Translations under genes and position numbers: made by a program | Shown here: positions 33,596 through 43,406 of the stretch, piece by piece | Numbering within the stretch: the stretch's first letter is position 1 | How the letters are laid out: every line of letters starts with the position of its first letter | Source of the DNA: Arsenophonus sp052174455 | GTDB taxonomy: Bacteria > Pseudomonadota > Gammaproteobacteria > Enterobacterales > Enterobacteriaceae | Reading direction: 5' to 3' | DNA length: 64,000 bases | Assembly: GCA_052174455.1 (NCBI GenBank) | Contig: JBQMRP010000004.1 | Location: 186,001 to 250,000 of the forward strand | The notes under the pieces: generated by a model | What the model saw: only the letters and a program-made list of their open reading frames with translations | Told to the model about the DNA's origin: nothing | Database searches by the model: none

Positions 33596-34371
33596 TTTCA
33601 TCAGTACGTTATTTTGCTAGGCAACCAGCAAAACATATTTTGCCTGTATCTGAATACACGCTTGATAATGTTTTACCTATAAAGATGGCATTACTCTCAG
33701 AAAGTGATGAATTAGGAATCGTTTCATGGAATATTTATAAACAACAACGCCTAAATTGGTATTCAGTTTTAAATAAATTAGTCATCAATAAGCATTTAAT
33801 TTTACTACAAGAAGCTCAAAATTCATCTAAACTTATTGATTTTATTATATCTCAACATTTAATTGCTTATCAGGTGCCAACAATTATACTCCCTCATTAC
33901 GCTTATGGCGTAATGACATTAGCAAGATCTCATCCAATTTATTGTTGTCCATTACAAGAAAAAGAGCCGTTACTTCGTTTACCGAAATCAGCGTTAATTA
34001 CCGTTTATCCATTACATAATGGCCGAAATTTAATGATTATTAATATTCATGCAGTTAATTTTACTTTTGGGGTTGATATTTATAGTCGACAGTTACGCAA
34101 TATAGGGGAGTATGTTAAAAAACATCAAGGGCCAATGATTTTTGCTGGGGATTTTAATACTTGGAGTCGACAACGTATAAATGAACTTAAACGTTTTACA
34201 TGCAGTTTACGAATGAAAGAAGTCAATTTTGACGCTGATGAGCGCACTATAATTTTTGGTTATCCATTAGATTATGTTTTTTATCATAATTTGACGCTTC
34301 TCGATGCAGAAGTAATTAAAACAGAATCTTCTGATCATAATCCTATTTCTGTCAAGTTTAATATTAAGTAA
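33581..34371 (+). CDS. yafD: YafD, endonuclease/exonuclease/phosphatase-fold protein, with a frameshift in a poly(A) tract
   Basis: Member of the endonuclease/exonuclease/phosphatase superfamily; its exact role is not established. ISSVRYFARQPAKHILP, VSWNIYKQQR, LLLQEAQ, the catalytic-type GDFNTWSR and SSDHNPI match E. coli YafD (266 residues). AAGGA (33568-33572) sits eight bases before ATG 33581, which begins M-A-K-K-K as expected, but the run of ten A at 33586-33595 is one base short, so this ATG is out of frame with the rest. An eleventh A would restore a protein of about 263 residues. The continuous frame can also be entered from an ATG at 33511, which has no ribosome binding site and adds a tail unlike the family. 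Rescue by slippage is inference. Confidence 0.85.
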
Positions 34372-34814
34372 TTTTAACTAGAAAGTTAAAAACTAGAAAT
34401 GCTAATTTTGCACTTCTATTTTAGATATTATGTTCGTAATCTAATCATAATCATATTAACTATCAATGTTATTTGATTAATGTATTTTTTTAATAAATAA
34501 GTAGCAAGATTAACAAGCATGCGATCTAAATTATTCCTATAATTAATATAACATGTGTGTATCTTTAAAAGATCCTAATAGGATGATGATAAACACCATA
34601 AACATGGTGATAATGAGTAGATTAATCGCAAAAATTTCACTTTAAATTTTAATTTATTTACTATTTCACTGCTTATTTTATGGTCATAGTAATCAAAAAG
34701 AAAAATAATTAACTAAAACCAAAAATGGTATTGAATATGGTGTTGGTAAAGAAGCAATTATTATAATAACATTTTTTGAAGTCATATAATTGAGATTAAT
34801 TTTAATTTAGCATA
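34372..34814. other. Unassigned decayed DNA after yafD
   Basis: No gene was recognised. A short plus-strand segment near 34715-34755 reads LTKTKNGIEYGVGKE, which looks protein-like, but I could not assign it. In E. coli yafE and mltD lie here. Confidence 0.35.
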
Positions 34815-36205
34815 GAGTTATGTTCATTTCTGCTGTATAGCAGACTAGAGATGGTGTCGTTATCCCTATTAATTATATTTATGGATGATTTCAATCATAT
34901 TGAGATATTATACCATGAATAAGTCTACCCTATAGAGTTATCTCCAGAAACTAGATATTTATCTGTGAATCCATTGCATAAACTCATACGTAATGTTACT
35001 GGAAAATTGATAGCGCCGCTATTGAGGTTGTGCTTAATCTATAACTGTTCAACATGCTAAAGTCCGCCTTATCGACGGACGCCAATGTCTTCGTCCATAT
35101 ACTTATTTACTGCAGCGGAATCATACAGATTAATATTATTGATGTTAAGATTAAAGCGCCTAAAGTTAAAATAGGAATTATAATGAAAAACGGAATATAT
35201 TTCTAAAACTACTTACCACTGCTTTATCTGAAGCGTACAAAAAACAGTAAAAAGTTGGCTACCATGGTTGGGTATCTCTTAGGCGCCTCTCCCCAATGAT
35301 TTTTCTAAGCCTTGAGCCACTTTTAATGAAAAGCACATAATATATTTTTGTTAAATTTTATCATAAAACTTAAAGCAGCAATATCTTGAATAAGATAAGT
35401 AATATGATACTTGCGTGATTTAGCGATATCCCTAACGTTTATTTCTTGTCGGAATGCATATTCCGTTCTATCAATCTAATTAGTCGCCTTTACCTACTTT
35501 ATTAATATTGACGGCACTATATATGAACGTAAGGACGCATAGGTTGCAGTAGAAGACGATTATCAAGAATCAGAATCGAACTGGATTAATTTCTCAATAG
35601 CTTGTAAGCGCATGTGGTTTAATTGTATTTCCCGTAGCTTGGAATTCTGTGTGGGCGCGACACTTTATTTTTGGAATACATGGTAAGATATTCCTGAAAG
35701 CGTAGCAGCAACGCTGTTGGTAAATAAAACAACTAATGTGCCGCCCCTTCACTCCACAAAAGCATGCAATCGAAATTAAGGATGAGCTCTGAATACTTGG
35801 CTAACAAGAAAGCTGTGATACTGCTAAAAAATCCATTGATGTTTGTTAGCAATATTTTTAGCGAATTTACCCTTGCAGTGATAAAGAAACTTGAAAAAGA
35901 GCGAGAGGAATGACTGGTATTCTATTCTTCCCGTCAGGACACTGGGCGTCAATAAGAATGATGAATCCAATTTAATTAACATTTTCTGACAGTTAAGGCT
36001 ACTAAACTTATGCGCAAATAAGTGTAATTCAAAAAATAATCCTTTTAATGGTATTTAAACTTCTTCCGTCTATTCAAAAAATTAAAAATGAATAATAGAA
36101 TTTAACCTATTTACCATGGTAGTACAACGTCAAAATTTAAGAATGGAGAATAGATTTTTAAAACATCAGCGCGAAACGTAGCTTGACTGATATATACTAG
36201 ATTTT
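34815..36205 (+). mobile_element. IS256-family element relic (F5)
   Basis: Full-length decayed copy that ends CTAGATTTTCTAACAACTC at 36205. With R4 (36538-37937) it forms an inverted pair about 330 bases apart. Both lie in the space left by mltD and yafE. Confidence 0.78.
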
Positions 36206-36537
36206 CTAACAACTCAGATTTATTTTCCTATATATGAACCCATTAAAAATTAATATATTTAGATAAAAATGCGTATTTAAATGGTATATTTAAAACAGTT
36301 CCGTTTTTACTTCTGTTCACCTAGATAAGAATAGAAATAGAATTTAATTTTTTTTCAAATAAAGTATAGTTTCTAACTTAACAGAATTAATTATAATTTT
36401 ATTCATAGTCATGGTATAAAATTTTTAAAAAAAAGATTTTGCCTTTGTTCTAATCCTTACTAAATATTTTCTTATCGTTAAGTTAATAAAGAAATTCTTA
36501 AAAAGATAGAATTTAGAAAAATTTATTCAATAATAGT
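36206..36537. other. Spacer between two inverted IS256 relics
   Basis: A+T-rich with no open frame and no recognisable remnant. It could be part of the lost mltD but shows no readable match. Confidence 0.35.
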
Positions 36538-37937
36538 ACGAGTTATTAGTAAATTGATGTATAGCGATCAAAATACTATTTAACCCTGATACTTTGTAAG
36601 TCTGTTCTAAATCCTTAAATTAGGCATTGTTTGGCACTAGTGTTAGCAGATTAAATTCCATTACCTTGACTTTCGTCTTCTTTTTTTAGCAGACGAAAGC
36701 AGCTTAAATATCATTGAAAAGGTTATTTTTAAACTACTGTTCTTCGCATGTCAGACTCATAGGCTTAACTGTTGCAAAATTCGATTTAATCAGATTAGTC
36801 GCTTTATTGATTCTTAGTGCAGTAAGGCAAAATCATAAAATCTCAGTCATTCTTTTTAAATTTTTCTCCAGCTTCTTCATCGCTACAAGAGGTAATTTCG
36901 CTAAAAATCTTTTTAATAACATTAATGACTTTCTTATCAGTATCACATCTTTCTTGTTAGTCAAGTATTCAGAGCTCATCCTTAACTTTCGGTTACATAC
37001 CTTTTGGGAGTGAAAGCGGCATTTTAGAAATTTATATACCTAACAGCGTTGCTGCCAGGCTCTCAATAACATCTTTACCATTGTATTCCAAAAACCAAGC
37101 ACTGTTTCCTGTAGCCAAGCCCTGGGAGATATAGTTAAATCATCCTCTAGTAGGTTTTATTAAGAAATTCACCAAACAGTTCGATTCTAACTCTTCATAA
37201 ACATATTCAAGCGAATTGAGATTCTTACCTCAATGCGTAGTGACGCTGATAATGAGCAGTAGGCAAAGGAAATCACCGTCCTGACAGAACGGTATATGTC
37301 ATCAGCTAAAAATTTAAACGTAATGCGTATTTCTAAATCACACAAGCACTACATTGCCAATCCCTTCAAGGTATTTCTGTTTCAATATACTGAGATAATG
37401 CAAAGAAAATCATGTGATTTTTACTGAGAAACATCCACAGAGCTTCATGAAAATTATCGGTGGAAACACTTAACAACTACTCAACCATGGGGTAGGAACT
37501 CTTCGTTACCTTTACAGCCCTTAGATAAGGCGGTAATAATAATCTGTTTTGAAGGATATTCTGTTTCAACTGCTCTATCCCAGTAATCTTAAGCACTTTA
37601 ATTTTTAAAATTACCTATACTAGTCTATATATTTTGCTATGATAAATAACAGTTATAAATGATGAGATAACCGTCAATAAAAAGCAAAGGTTAAATATTT
37701 TGTTACAGCCATTTTGACTTCAAGCTACACCTTAATATTGGTGTCCTATCAGCTTCCTATATAGGATTACAGACGAATTCATACAATAGATCAAAGTAAT
37801 ATCTCATTTTACAGATACCTGTAGGGTAGATTTTTCATGGCATATCATTTTTCTATTCTTGACATTATTTATGAAATTAATCAGCAAGATTCGTTATTAT
37901 CTACAAAATCAAATAGAGTAGAAATAACTATAACTTA
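36538..37937 (-). mobile_element. IS256-family element relic (R4)
   Basis: Full-length decayed copy starting GAGTTATTAGTAAATTG. The plus-strand open frame at 36714-37013 inside it is a chance frame opposite the transposase remains. It lies next to the 5' part of the mltD pseudogene. Confidence 0.78.
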
Positions 37938-38249
37938 ATTCTTATAAAAATTTATTATTTCTTTAGATAGTAATAATGAACAATAATTAGTAGTTAACCT
38001 AAGGTCTTCATTTTTTGATGGTAATAAGTAGATAATCTTTACCACAATTTTAAGCAGAAAGTGTTAAAATTTATTTATCATGAATGGGTTACTTAATAAT
38101 TTAAGTAAATTTAACAGTTTAGATAGTCTGTCAGCAATATCTCTGCATTTATCAATCCATTTATTTTATTTTAATCCATATAACTATGAGCAATTAATAA
38201 AATAATTTACTATAAACCTCTTCACTCATGCCTGTAAGAGTGCATGGTA

Positions 38250-38599
38250 ATTAAAAACATTTTCAACAATAAAAATCAGGTAATCTCCATTACCAGATTA
38301 TCTTAATCAATCTTTTTAGAATTCAGTACATGTAAGGCTCTGCAAAAAATATCACATTTCGCAGATAATCTTATTTGGTTAAATAAGATTTTTTCTAATC
38401 CTACTATTATCAGAAATATCTATTTTCAGCTCATTACTAATATAATCCACCATAAATTATTTTCTATTAAATAGCTTAATTGCCAAACTGCGATTTTAAT
38501 ATTCTAATTGGTTTAAAACGGATCTAGTGATTGCTTATTTAGTATTATTTAAAATCTAATAAACAAAATAGAAGCAAATGGTGTCGCTTTTATCTTCAT
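38250..38599 (-). pseudogene. mltD: Membrane-bound lytic transglycosylase D pseudogene, 5' part
   Basis: Starting at 38599 the minus strand reads MKIKATPFASILF, a decayed lipoprotein signal in the position of E. coli MKAKAILLASVLL. After a gap and shifts it reads LWW, ISNELKIDISDNSRIRK, then NKIICEM and a block ending LTCT, matching the MltD segment LWAFIGDELKMGIPENDRIR and what follows. The lytic domain is lost. mltD follows gloB on the same strand in E. coli, as here. Confidence 0.7.
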
Positions 38600-38687
38600 T
38601 AATATAACCCATTCTAGATTCTTATTTATTCAAATATTGAATAACACAGAAATGATACTGCTTTCATTAACTATAATAACCACAAAT

Positions 38688-39440
38688 TTAAAAGCGATCT
38701 TTTAGTTTGCGAATTTTAGCAAATACATCATAACTTGAACAAGTAACAGGGGAAAATCCCAATACTTTTTGTAAATAAGGATCATTAGATCTTAAGAAGA
38801 TATTGATCTTTTTTTCAACTTTAAGTTTTGATGGCAGAGTAGATTGTTTTTGGGCTTGTTTTTTATTCACGACTAAAGTATAAGCTTTTATCGCATCATC
38901 ATGAGGCATGATATAACTTGCAAATGCCATATTTGCAGCTGTGTACTCATGTGCACAACAGACTAACGTCTCATCAGGTAAAGCTTTAAGCGTTTCAATT
39001 GAGTGATACATTTGTTCAATTGTTCCTTCAAAAATACGTCCACAGCCACCAGAAAACAATATGTCACCACAAAATAAATAAGGTTTTTTATAGTAAGCAA
39101 CATGTCCTAATGTATGCCCTGGTACGGCAAAAATTTTCCATGAAAAATCAGAAAAATTTAGCTTCTCTCCACCTTTTATTACACATATCGTTCCTTTATC
39201 ACTAGTTTCCAATGGACCATAAACGACTAATTCAGGATAATATTTTTGTAATTCTTTGACACCATCTACGTGATCATGATGATGGTGAGTGAGTAAAATA
39301 GCAATCGGTTTTATAATTTTTTGTTGTAAAAATTTTAGTACTGGCTTAGCGGTACCGGGATCAATAATAATACAGTTACCTTGATAAATTAATAGCCATA
39401 TATAATTATCAACTAAAGAAGGAATTCTGATAAGCTCCAT
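38688..39440 (-). CDS. gloB: Hydroxyacylglutathione hydrolase (glyoxalase II)
   Basis: Hydrolyses S-lactoylglutathione, the last step of methylglyoxal detoxification. The metallo-beta-lactamase fold shows the metal motif THHHHDHVDG (about residue 50), GHTLGHVAYY, LFCGDILFSGGCGR and CCAHEYTAANMAFA. The C-terminal HAGH domain ends in KLKDRF, as in E. coli. I start at the Met of MELIRIPSLVDNYIW (39440), which aligns with the family start; the longer frame from 39458 adds six residues. That gives 250 residues against 251 in E. coli. It is divergent from yafS with about 40 bases between starts. Confidence 0.95.
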   Translation of the reverse strand: MELIRIPSLVDNYIWLLIYQGNCIIIDPGTAKPVLKFLQQKIIKPIAILLTHHHHDHVDGVKELQKYYPELVVYGPLETSDKGTICVIKGGEKLNFSDFSWKIFAVPGHTLGHVAYYKKPYLFCGDILFSGGCGRIFEGTIEQMYHSIETLKALPDETLVCCAHEYTAANMAFASYIMPHDDAIKAYTLVVNKKQAQKQSTLPSKLKVEKKINIFLRSNDPYLQKVLGFSPVTCSSYDVFAKIRKLKDRF

Positions 39441-39479
39441 AATATAATAATGCCTCATAGTTAAAAAGGGCGTATTACA

Positions 39480-40181
39480 ATGAAATCAGCTTGTATTGCT
39501 AAATGGTCTAAAATTCCTGACTCCTGGAAAGATATTCCATGGGGAAAATATTATCTTATTGCATTGAATCAGCAGTTACAACCATGGTGGCCAAAAATAT
39601 TTGGTTTCCATTTACTAAAAATTAGTCAATTAAGTTTACAGATTGATACTCAAGCATCATTGATTACCCATCAATTTAGCATGAATATAGGTGGAAGTAA
39701 CTGTCAATTATTAGGTGATCCCAATGAAATGCCTTTTGAAGATAAATCGATCGATGCCTGTCTTTTGATACAACAATTATCTTACAGTGCTAATCCACAT
39801 TGGTTATTGCGTGAAGTCGATAGAGTTTTAGTTGATGATGGTTGGCTAATTTTATCTAATTTTAATCCCTTTAGTTTGTTAGGGATAGGAAAATGCATTC
39901 CTATTTTTCGTAATCGGCAACCCTATTATAGTCATATGTTTTCGACCTGGCGTCAAGTTGATTGGCTGACCTTATTAAATTACGAAGTACTGCAGCAACA
40001 AAGTTTTCAATTTATACCTTGGATAACCCCTGATCATTTTATCAATAAAAATCTACAATTTGCTGGTTGCATGAACCTTATAATTGCCCGTAAAAGAACG
40101 TTACCATTAACATCAACACCAATAAAATTTATGCGAACCCGCATAAAAATAGGTAGTATATTAGGGGTTGTTAAATGTTAG
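39480..40181 (+). CDS. yafS: YafS, predicted SAM-dependent methyltransferase
   Basis: A class I methyltransferase-like protein of unknown substrate. The 233 residues compare with about 240 in E. coli. Conserved blocks are IPWGKYYL (about 20), FGFHLLKIS (about 41), the motif region DPNEMPFEDKSIDACLLIQQ (about 79-98), LLREVDRVLVDDGWLILSNFNPFS and the C-terminal NLIIARKRT. It is convergent with rnhA, whose stop lies 11 bases away. The genes gloB-yafS-rnhA-dnaQ keep their enteric order and strands. A role in tRNA or small-molecule methylation cannot be decided from sequence. Confidence 0.92.
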   Translation: MKSACIAKWSKIPDSWKDIPWGKYYLIALNQQLQPWWPKIFGFHLLKISQLSLQIDTQASLITHQFSMNIGGSNCQLLGDPNEMPFEDKSIDACLLIQQLSYSANPHWLLREVDRVLVDDGWLILSNFNPFSLLGIGKCIPIFRNRQPYYSHMFSTWRQVDWLTLLNYEVLQQQSFQFIPWITPDHFINKNLQFAGCMNLIIARKRTLPLTSTPIKFMRTRIKIGSILGVVKC

Positions 40182-40192
40182 CTTAAAGGTCA

Positions 40193-40663
40193 TTAATTTT
40201 TCTCTGCTTGGTAACCGCTATCCTTTTCTGTTGGTGAATTTGCCGCATTCTTTGCTAATTCATCGCATAGTTCATTTTCTGGATGCCCTGTATGGCCTTT
40301 GATCCACTGCCATTCTATTTGATGATGGAAAATTGCGGCGTCTAATCGTTGCCATAAATCAATATTCAAAACAGGCGATTTATTTGCCCGTCGCCATTGA
40401 TGATTTTTCCAGTTCTGTATCCATTGCATGATCCCCTGACGTACATATTGACTATCAGTCGTTAGAATAACCTGGCAGGGTTGTTTAAGTGTTTCCAAGC
40501 CAATAATTGCACCTATTAACTCCATACGATTATTTGTAGTAAAAAAATACCCTTTGCTTAATGTTTTTTCATGTTTATAATATCGTAGTAAGATACCATA
40601 ACCACCTGCACCTGGATTCCCTAAGCAAGAACCATCGGTGAAAATTTCTACCTGTTTCGTCAT
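40193..40663 (-). CDS. rnhA: Ribonuclease HI
   Basis: Cuts the RNA strand of RNA-DNA hybrids, removing R-loops and primers. The 156 residues compare with 155 in E. coli. The four acidic catalytic residues are present: Asp in FTDGSCLGNPG (about 10), Glu in NNRMELIGAI (about 48), Asp in TTDSQYV (about 70) and Asp in CDELAKNAA (about 134); the His of KGHTGHPEN (about 124) is also there. It is divergent from dnaQ with 65 bases between starts, the enterobacterial arrangement in which their promoters overlap. Confidence 0.97.
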   Translation of the reverse strand: MTKQVEIFTDGSCLGNPGAGGYGILLRYYKHEKTLSKGYFFTTNNRMELIGAIIGLETLKQPCQVILTTDSQYVRQGIMQWIQNWKNHQWRRANKSPVLNIDLWQRLDAAIFHHQIEWQWIKGHTGHPENELCDELAKNAANSPTEKDSGYQAEKN

Positions 40664-40728
40664 TTTTTATAAACTCATTTTATTCGTGATTTATTACCTT
40701 AAGTCTGATATAATAGGAACTGTATACA

Positions 40729-41475
40729 GTGATTACACGACAAATTGTTCTTGATACGGAAACTACTGGCATGAACAAGCTAGGAAAGATCCACTATGAA
40801 GGACATAATATTATTGAAATTGGCGCAGTAGAAGTTATTAATCGCCATTTAACTGGTCGTCATTTTCATGTTTATATAAAACCAACACGATTAGTTGATC
40901 CTGAGGCTTTCAAGGTTCATGGAATTAGTGATGAGTTTTTACAAACTAAGCCAACTTTTTCTGAAATAGCAGATAAATTTTTAAATTTTATTCGCGGTTC
41001 TGAGTTAATTATCCATAATGCCCCTTTTGATATTGGTTTTATAGATTATGAGCTTTCTAAGTTAGAAAGAGATATTCCACCAATAATAAACTTTTGTCAG
41101 ATTACTGATACCTTGATATTAGCCAGAAAGCTTTTCCCAGGAAAACGGAATAATCTTAATGCTTTATCTGACCGCTATCATATCAATAATTCAAAACGTA
41201 CATTACATGGAGCATTACTCGATTCTGAAATTTTAGCTGAAGTCTATATGGCAATGACGGGAGGACAAACCACTTTAGCTTTTTCAGATGATTCAGAGTC
41301 TGATAGTAAAGTCTATGCAGCTGACATTAAACGAATAGAACAAAAAACAATAGAATTAGCCGTAATTTATGCTAATAAAGAAGAAATTGCTGCCCATGAA
41401 GCAAAATTAGATCTAATTGAAAAAAAAAGTAGAAAAACTTCTCTTTGGCGTTCATATAATAGCAAAAATAATTAG
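40729..41475 (+). CDS. dnaQ: DNA polymerase III epsilon subunit (proofreading exonuclease)
   Basis: 3'-5' exonuclease that proofreads for the replicative polymerase. Exo motif I is VLDTETTGMN (about residue 7), motif II is IHNAPFDIGFIDYEL (about 98) and motif III is HGALLDSEILAEVY (about 162). The C-terminal polymerase-binding region runs to SLWRSYNSKN, giving 248 residues. The start is GTG at 40729, chosen because it aligns with ITRQIVLDTETT and has AGGAA nine bases upstream; no ATG precedes it in frame. Retained proofreading is notable in a genome otherwise losing repair functions, though repair genes are not in this window. Confidence 0.96.
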   Translation: MITRQIVLDTETTGMNKLGKIHYEGHNIIEIGAVEVINRHLTGRHFHVYIKPTRLVDPEAFKVHGISDEFLQTKPTFSEIADKFLNFIRGSELIIHNAPFDIGFIDYELSKLERDIPPIINFCQITDTLILARKLFPGKRNNLNALSDRYHINNSKRTLHGALLDSEILAEVYMAMTGGQTTLAFSDDSESDSKVYAADIKRIEQKTIELAVIYANKEEIAAHEAKLDLIEKKSRKTSLWRSYNSKNN

Positions 41476-41535
41476 GTTAAATATTAACCATAATACTGTT
41501 ATCTGAAAATGCGCAAACAGTGATTTATAAAAATA

Positions 41536-41564
41536 TTGACGTATAGATTATTCATTCGTAATAT
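41536..41564 (+). promoter_or_regulatory. Sigma-70 promoter of tRNA-Asp
   Basis: TTGACG (41536-41541) and TAATAT (41559-41564) have the ideal 17-base spacing, about 30 bases before the mature tRNA. Confidence 0.75.
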
Positions 41565-41593
41565 TATGACCGTTTTTAAATCAATTATACTGT

Positions 41594-41670
41594 GGTGCGG
41601 TAGTTCAGTTGGTTAGAATACCGGCCTGTCACGCCGGGGGTCGCGGGTTCAAGTCCCGTCCGCACCGCCA
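41594..41670 (+). tRNA. aspV: tRNA-Asp (GTC)
   Basis: 77 bases beginning GGTGCGGTAG and ending CCGCACC-GCCA. The acceptor, D, anticodon and T stems pair well, the anticodon GTC is at 41628-41630, the T loop is TTCAAGT and the CCA end is encoded. It sits directly after dnaQ, the position of aspV in E. coli. The acceptor pairs G-G-T-G-C-G-G/C-C-G-C-A-C-C are fully complementary. The Asp tRNA would normally receive glutamyl-queuosine from GluQ, which is a pseudogene in this window. Confidence 0.98.
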
Positions 41671-41677
41671 ATATTAT

Positions 41678-41713
41678 AAAACCCTGAGCACAAAAAACCT
41701 CTGGGTTTTTTTG
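41678..41713 (+). terminator. tRNA-Asp terminator
   Basis: AAAACCCTGAG (41678-41688) pairs with CTCTGGGTTTT (41699-41709), with one mismatch, and runs into a T tract. Confidence 0.8.
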
Positions 41714-42079
41714 AAAAAAATTCTTTTTCCAAAAAATCAGATCCAATCTCACAGCCTTTTTATTTATAACATTTATGGTTCATGTTTTGAATTTCGTTAT
41801 AGTATAAAGTGTGTGTTATTATTGTTTGATTGAGTTATTTTAATTTTTTTTCTGTTGATTAAAATTTATTACCACTAAATTAGTTATAACAGATATCTAG
41901 ATTAGATTCTAGCTGTTAAGCTAATAAAGCAACCTTAAGAAAATCAATATAAAAATGCTATTTATTAGAATTAAGTAATCAAATAAAATCATCCTAACTA
42001 TTTAACCACAGCGAAGAGTTCAATAAGTAAAATGTTAAATCCCAGAAAACTTTTGCGCATTATGATGCTAAATTACGGG
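41714..42079. other. Unassigned DNA after tRNA-Asp
   Basis: No gene-like content was recognised. The open frame overlapping the tRNA here is spurious. Confidence 0.35.
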
Positions 42080-43135
42080 ATACGTAAAAATGCTCTGATA
42101 AGTAGAGGATTTACGATATGAATATAACCCTATTAACGTTGATATCTCAAAACACCTGATACAAGGCTCATTTTATTAATGAGCATACAGGATGAAATTA
42201 TCGATAAACGAGTTAAACGAGATTTTTTATTATAATATTTCAGTAATCGTAAACCTTATTTTATTGGCATAAAAAGTCTATAGAGATTATTAGTGTTGAG
42301 CTAGTGAACTAGAAAACTAGGGATTTAAGTTCGATCATTTAAATGTAAATTCGTTAAAACATTACCTGATGGCAACAAAAATAACGTTATGGATTCTCGC
42401 GCTATCTGGATTATTATTCAATAATCAAGTAAACAATTATTAAAGTCGAAGAACAACAGGCTGCACTATCTTTACATAATATTTATCGCCAGCTGGTGAA
42501 GTTTTATACGACCAAGATCAACGAACTACATGGATTATTAATAGAGTTTTACGAAACAATAGATAATACTGCGGAAATTACTTAATAATACTGTATCATA
42601 AGTAATTTATCGCTTGAAGTAAAACTTGCTACCATTTTTGATTTACAAGATTGAGCAGCAGGTAGCTGCTGTCTGGGAAAAACAGAACAAGGTTACGATC
42701 AGAAAATTATCTAAATATCTAGGTGTTAGACCGCTTATTTCCACTGCTATAGTAGTTACCACTATAGGGAATTATGCTAACACGCTCTAGTCATAACAAG
42801 AGTTCTCTATTTATATTAAACTAGTGCCAAAATAAACTGGCGCTGACTGGAAAGTCTGATTACTGAGTATCAGCAAACGTACTGTATACTTACTTTGCGA
42901 ACGTTGTTTATCCTTGGCATAATGGTCCTTCAACCTACACTGCTACCAAAAAAACTGTCTCCGGTTGGGTTATACCGCTATAATAAAAGGCAACTGTCCA
43001 ACAGTGTATAGTTCGGTAATTGAATAACTAACAAGATAGTGCGGTACAGATGATTGTTGGCTTTGATAATTCATGATCAGAGCTACGACAAAAGCACGTC
43101 AACGTAAAATCATTTTAAGTAATATGCGTTGATAA
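42080..43135 (+). mobile_element. IS110-family (IS1111 group) element relic
   Basis: A decayed transposase read across many shifts. Landmarks in order are VDISKHLIQG, NEHTG-N, RKPYFIGIKS, EEQQAALSLHNIYRQLVKFY, INELHGLLIEF, a VGPLISTAIV-like block followed by TIGNYAN (the IPGIGPVTASLL-EMGD region), GLVPK-TGA-GK and LLSISKR, and NKIVRYRWLLAL near 43035-43070. It is the only copy seen in the window. It fills the junction between the dnaQ and tktA blocks. Confidence 0.7.
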
Positions 43136-43406
43136 ACATAAACTCTTTTAAATATTAAGGGTGAATGCTAAAAGATTGCCTAGGCAATCGTAGTGATGAC
43201 ATCGATATATAAGATCTAAACTTGCTAAACTTATATTGTTTTTTGAACTTAAATCTTATTAGGAAAATAAGGTACAAATCACAAAATTACATAGAGAGTT
43301 ACTGCAACAGCTACAACAAGGCCGTATATAGAACTGCCACCCCCCTTGTTATCAATGTCTGAAATTCGAATGTCTTGCAAACAGAGATGCATTCATATAG
43401 TAAATA
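43136..43406. other. tktA upstream region
   Basis: No gene or clear promoter was recognised. Neither a strong -35/-10 pair nor a Shine-Dalgarno is obvious before the tktA ATG. Confidence 0.35.

Noticed and set aside
34700..34800. A protein-like fragment LTKTKNGIEYGVGKE that recalled a peptidyl-prolyl isomerase N-terminus.
   Set aside because: Only one short block matches and the gene order gives no support.
36714..37013. A 99-codon plus-strand ORF.
   Set aside because: It lies wholly inside IS256 relic R4, opposite the transposase strand, and matches nothing.
41609..41833. A 74-codon ORF overlapping the tRNA.
   Set aside because: It is mostly antisense-free read-through of tRNA-Asp and its terminator, a common false gene call.
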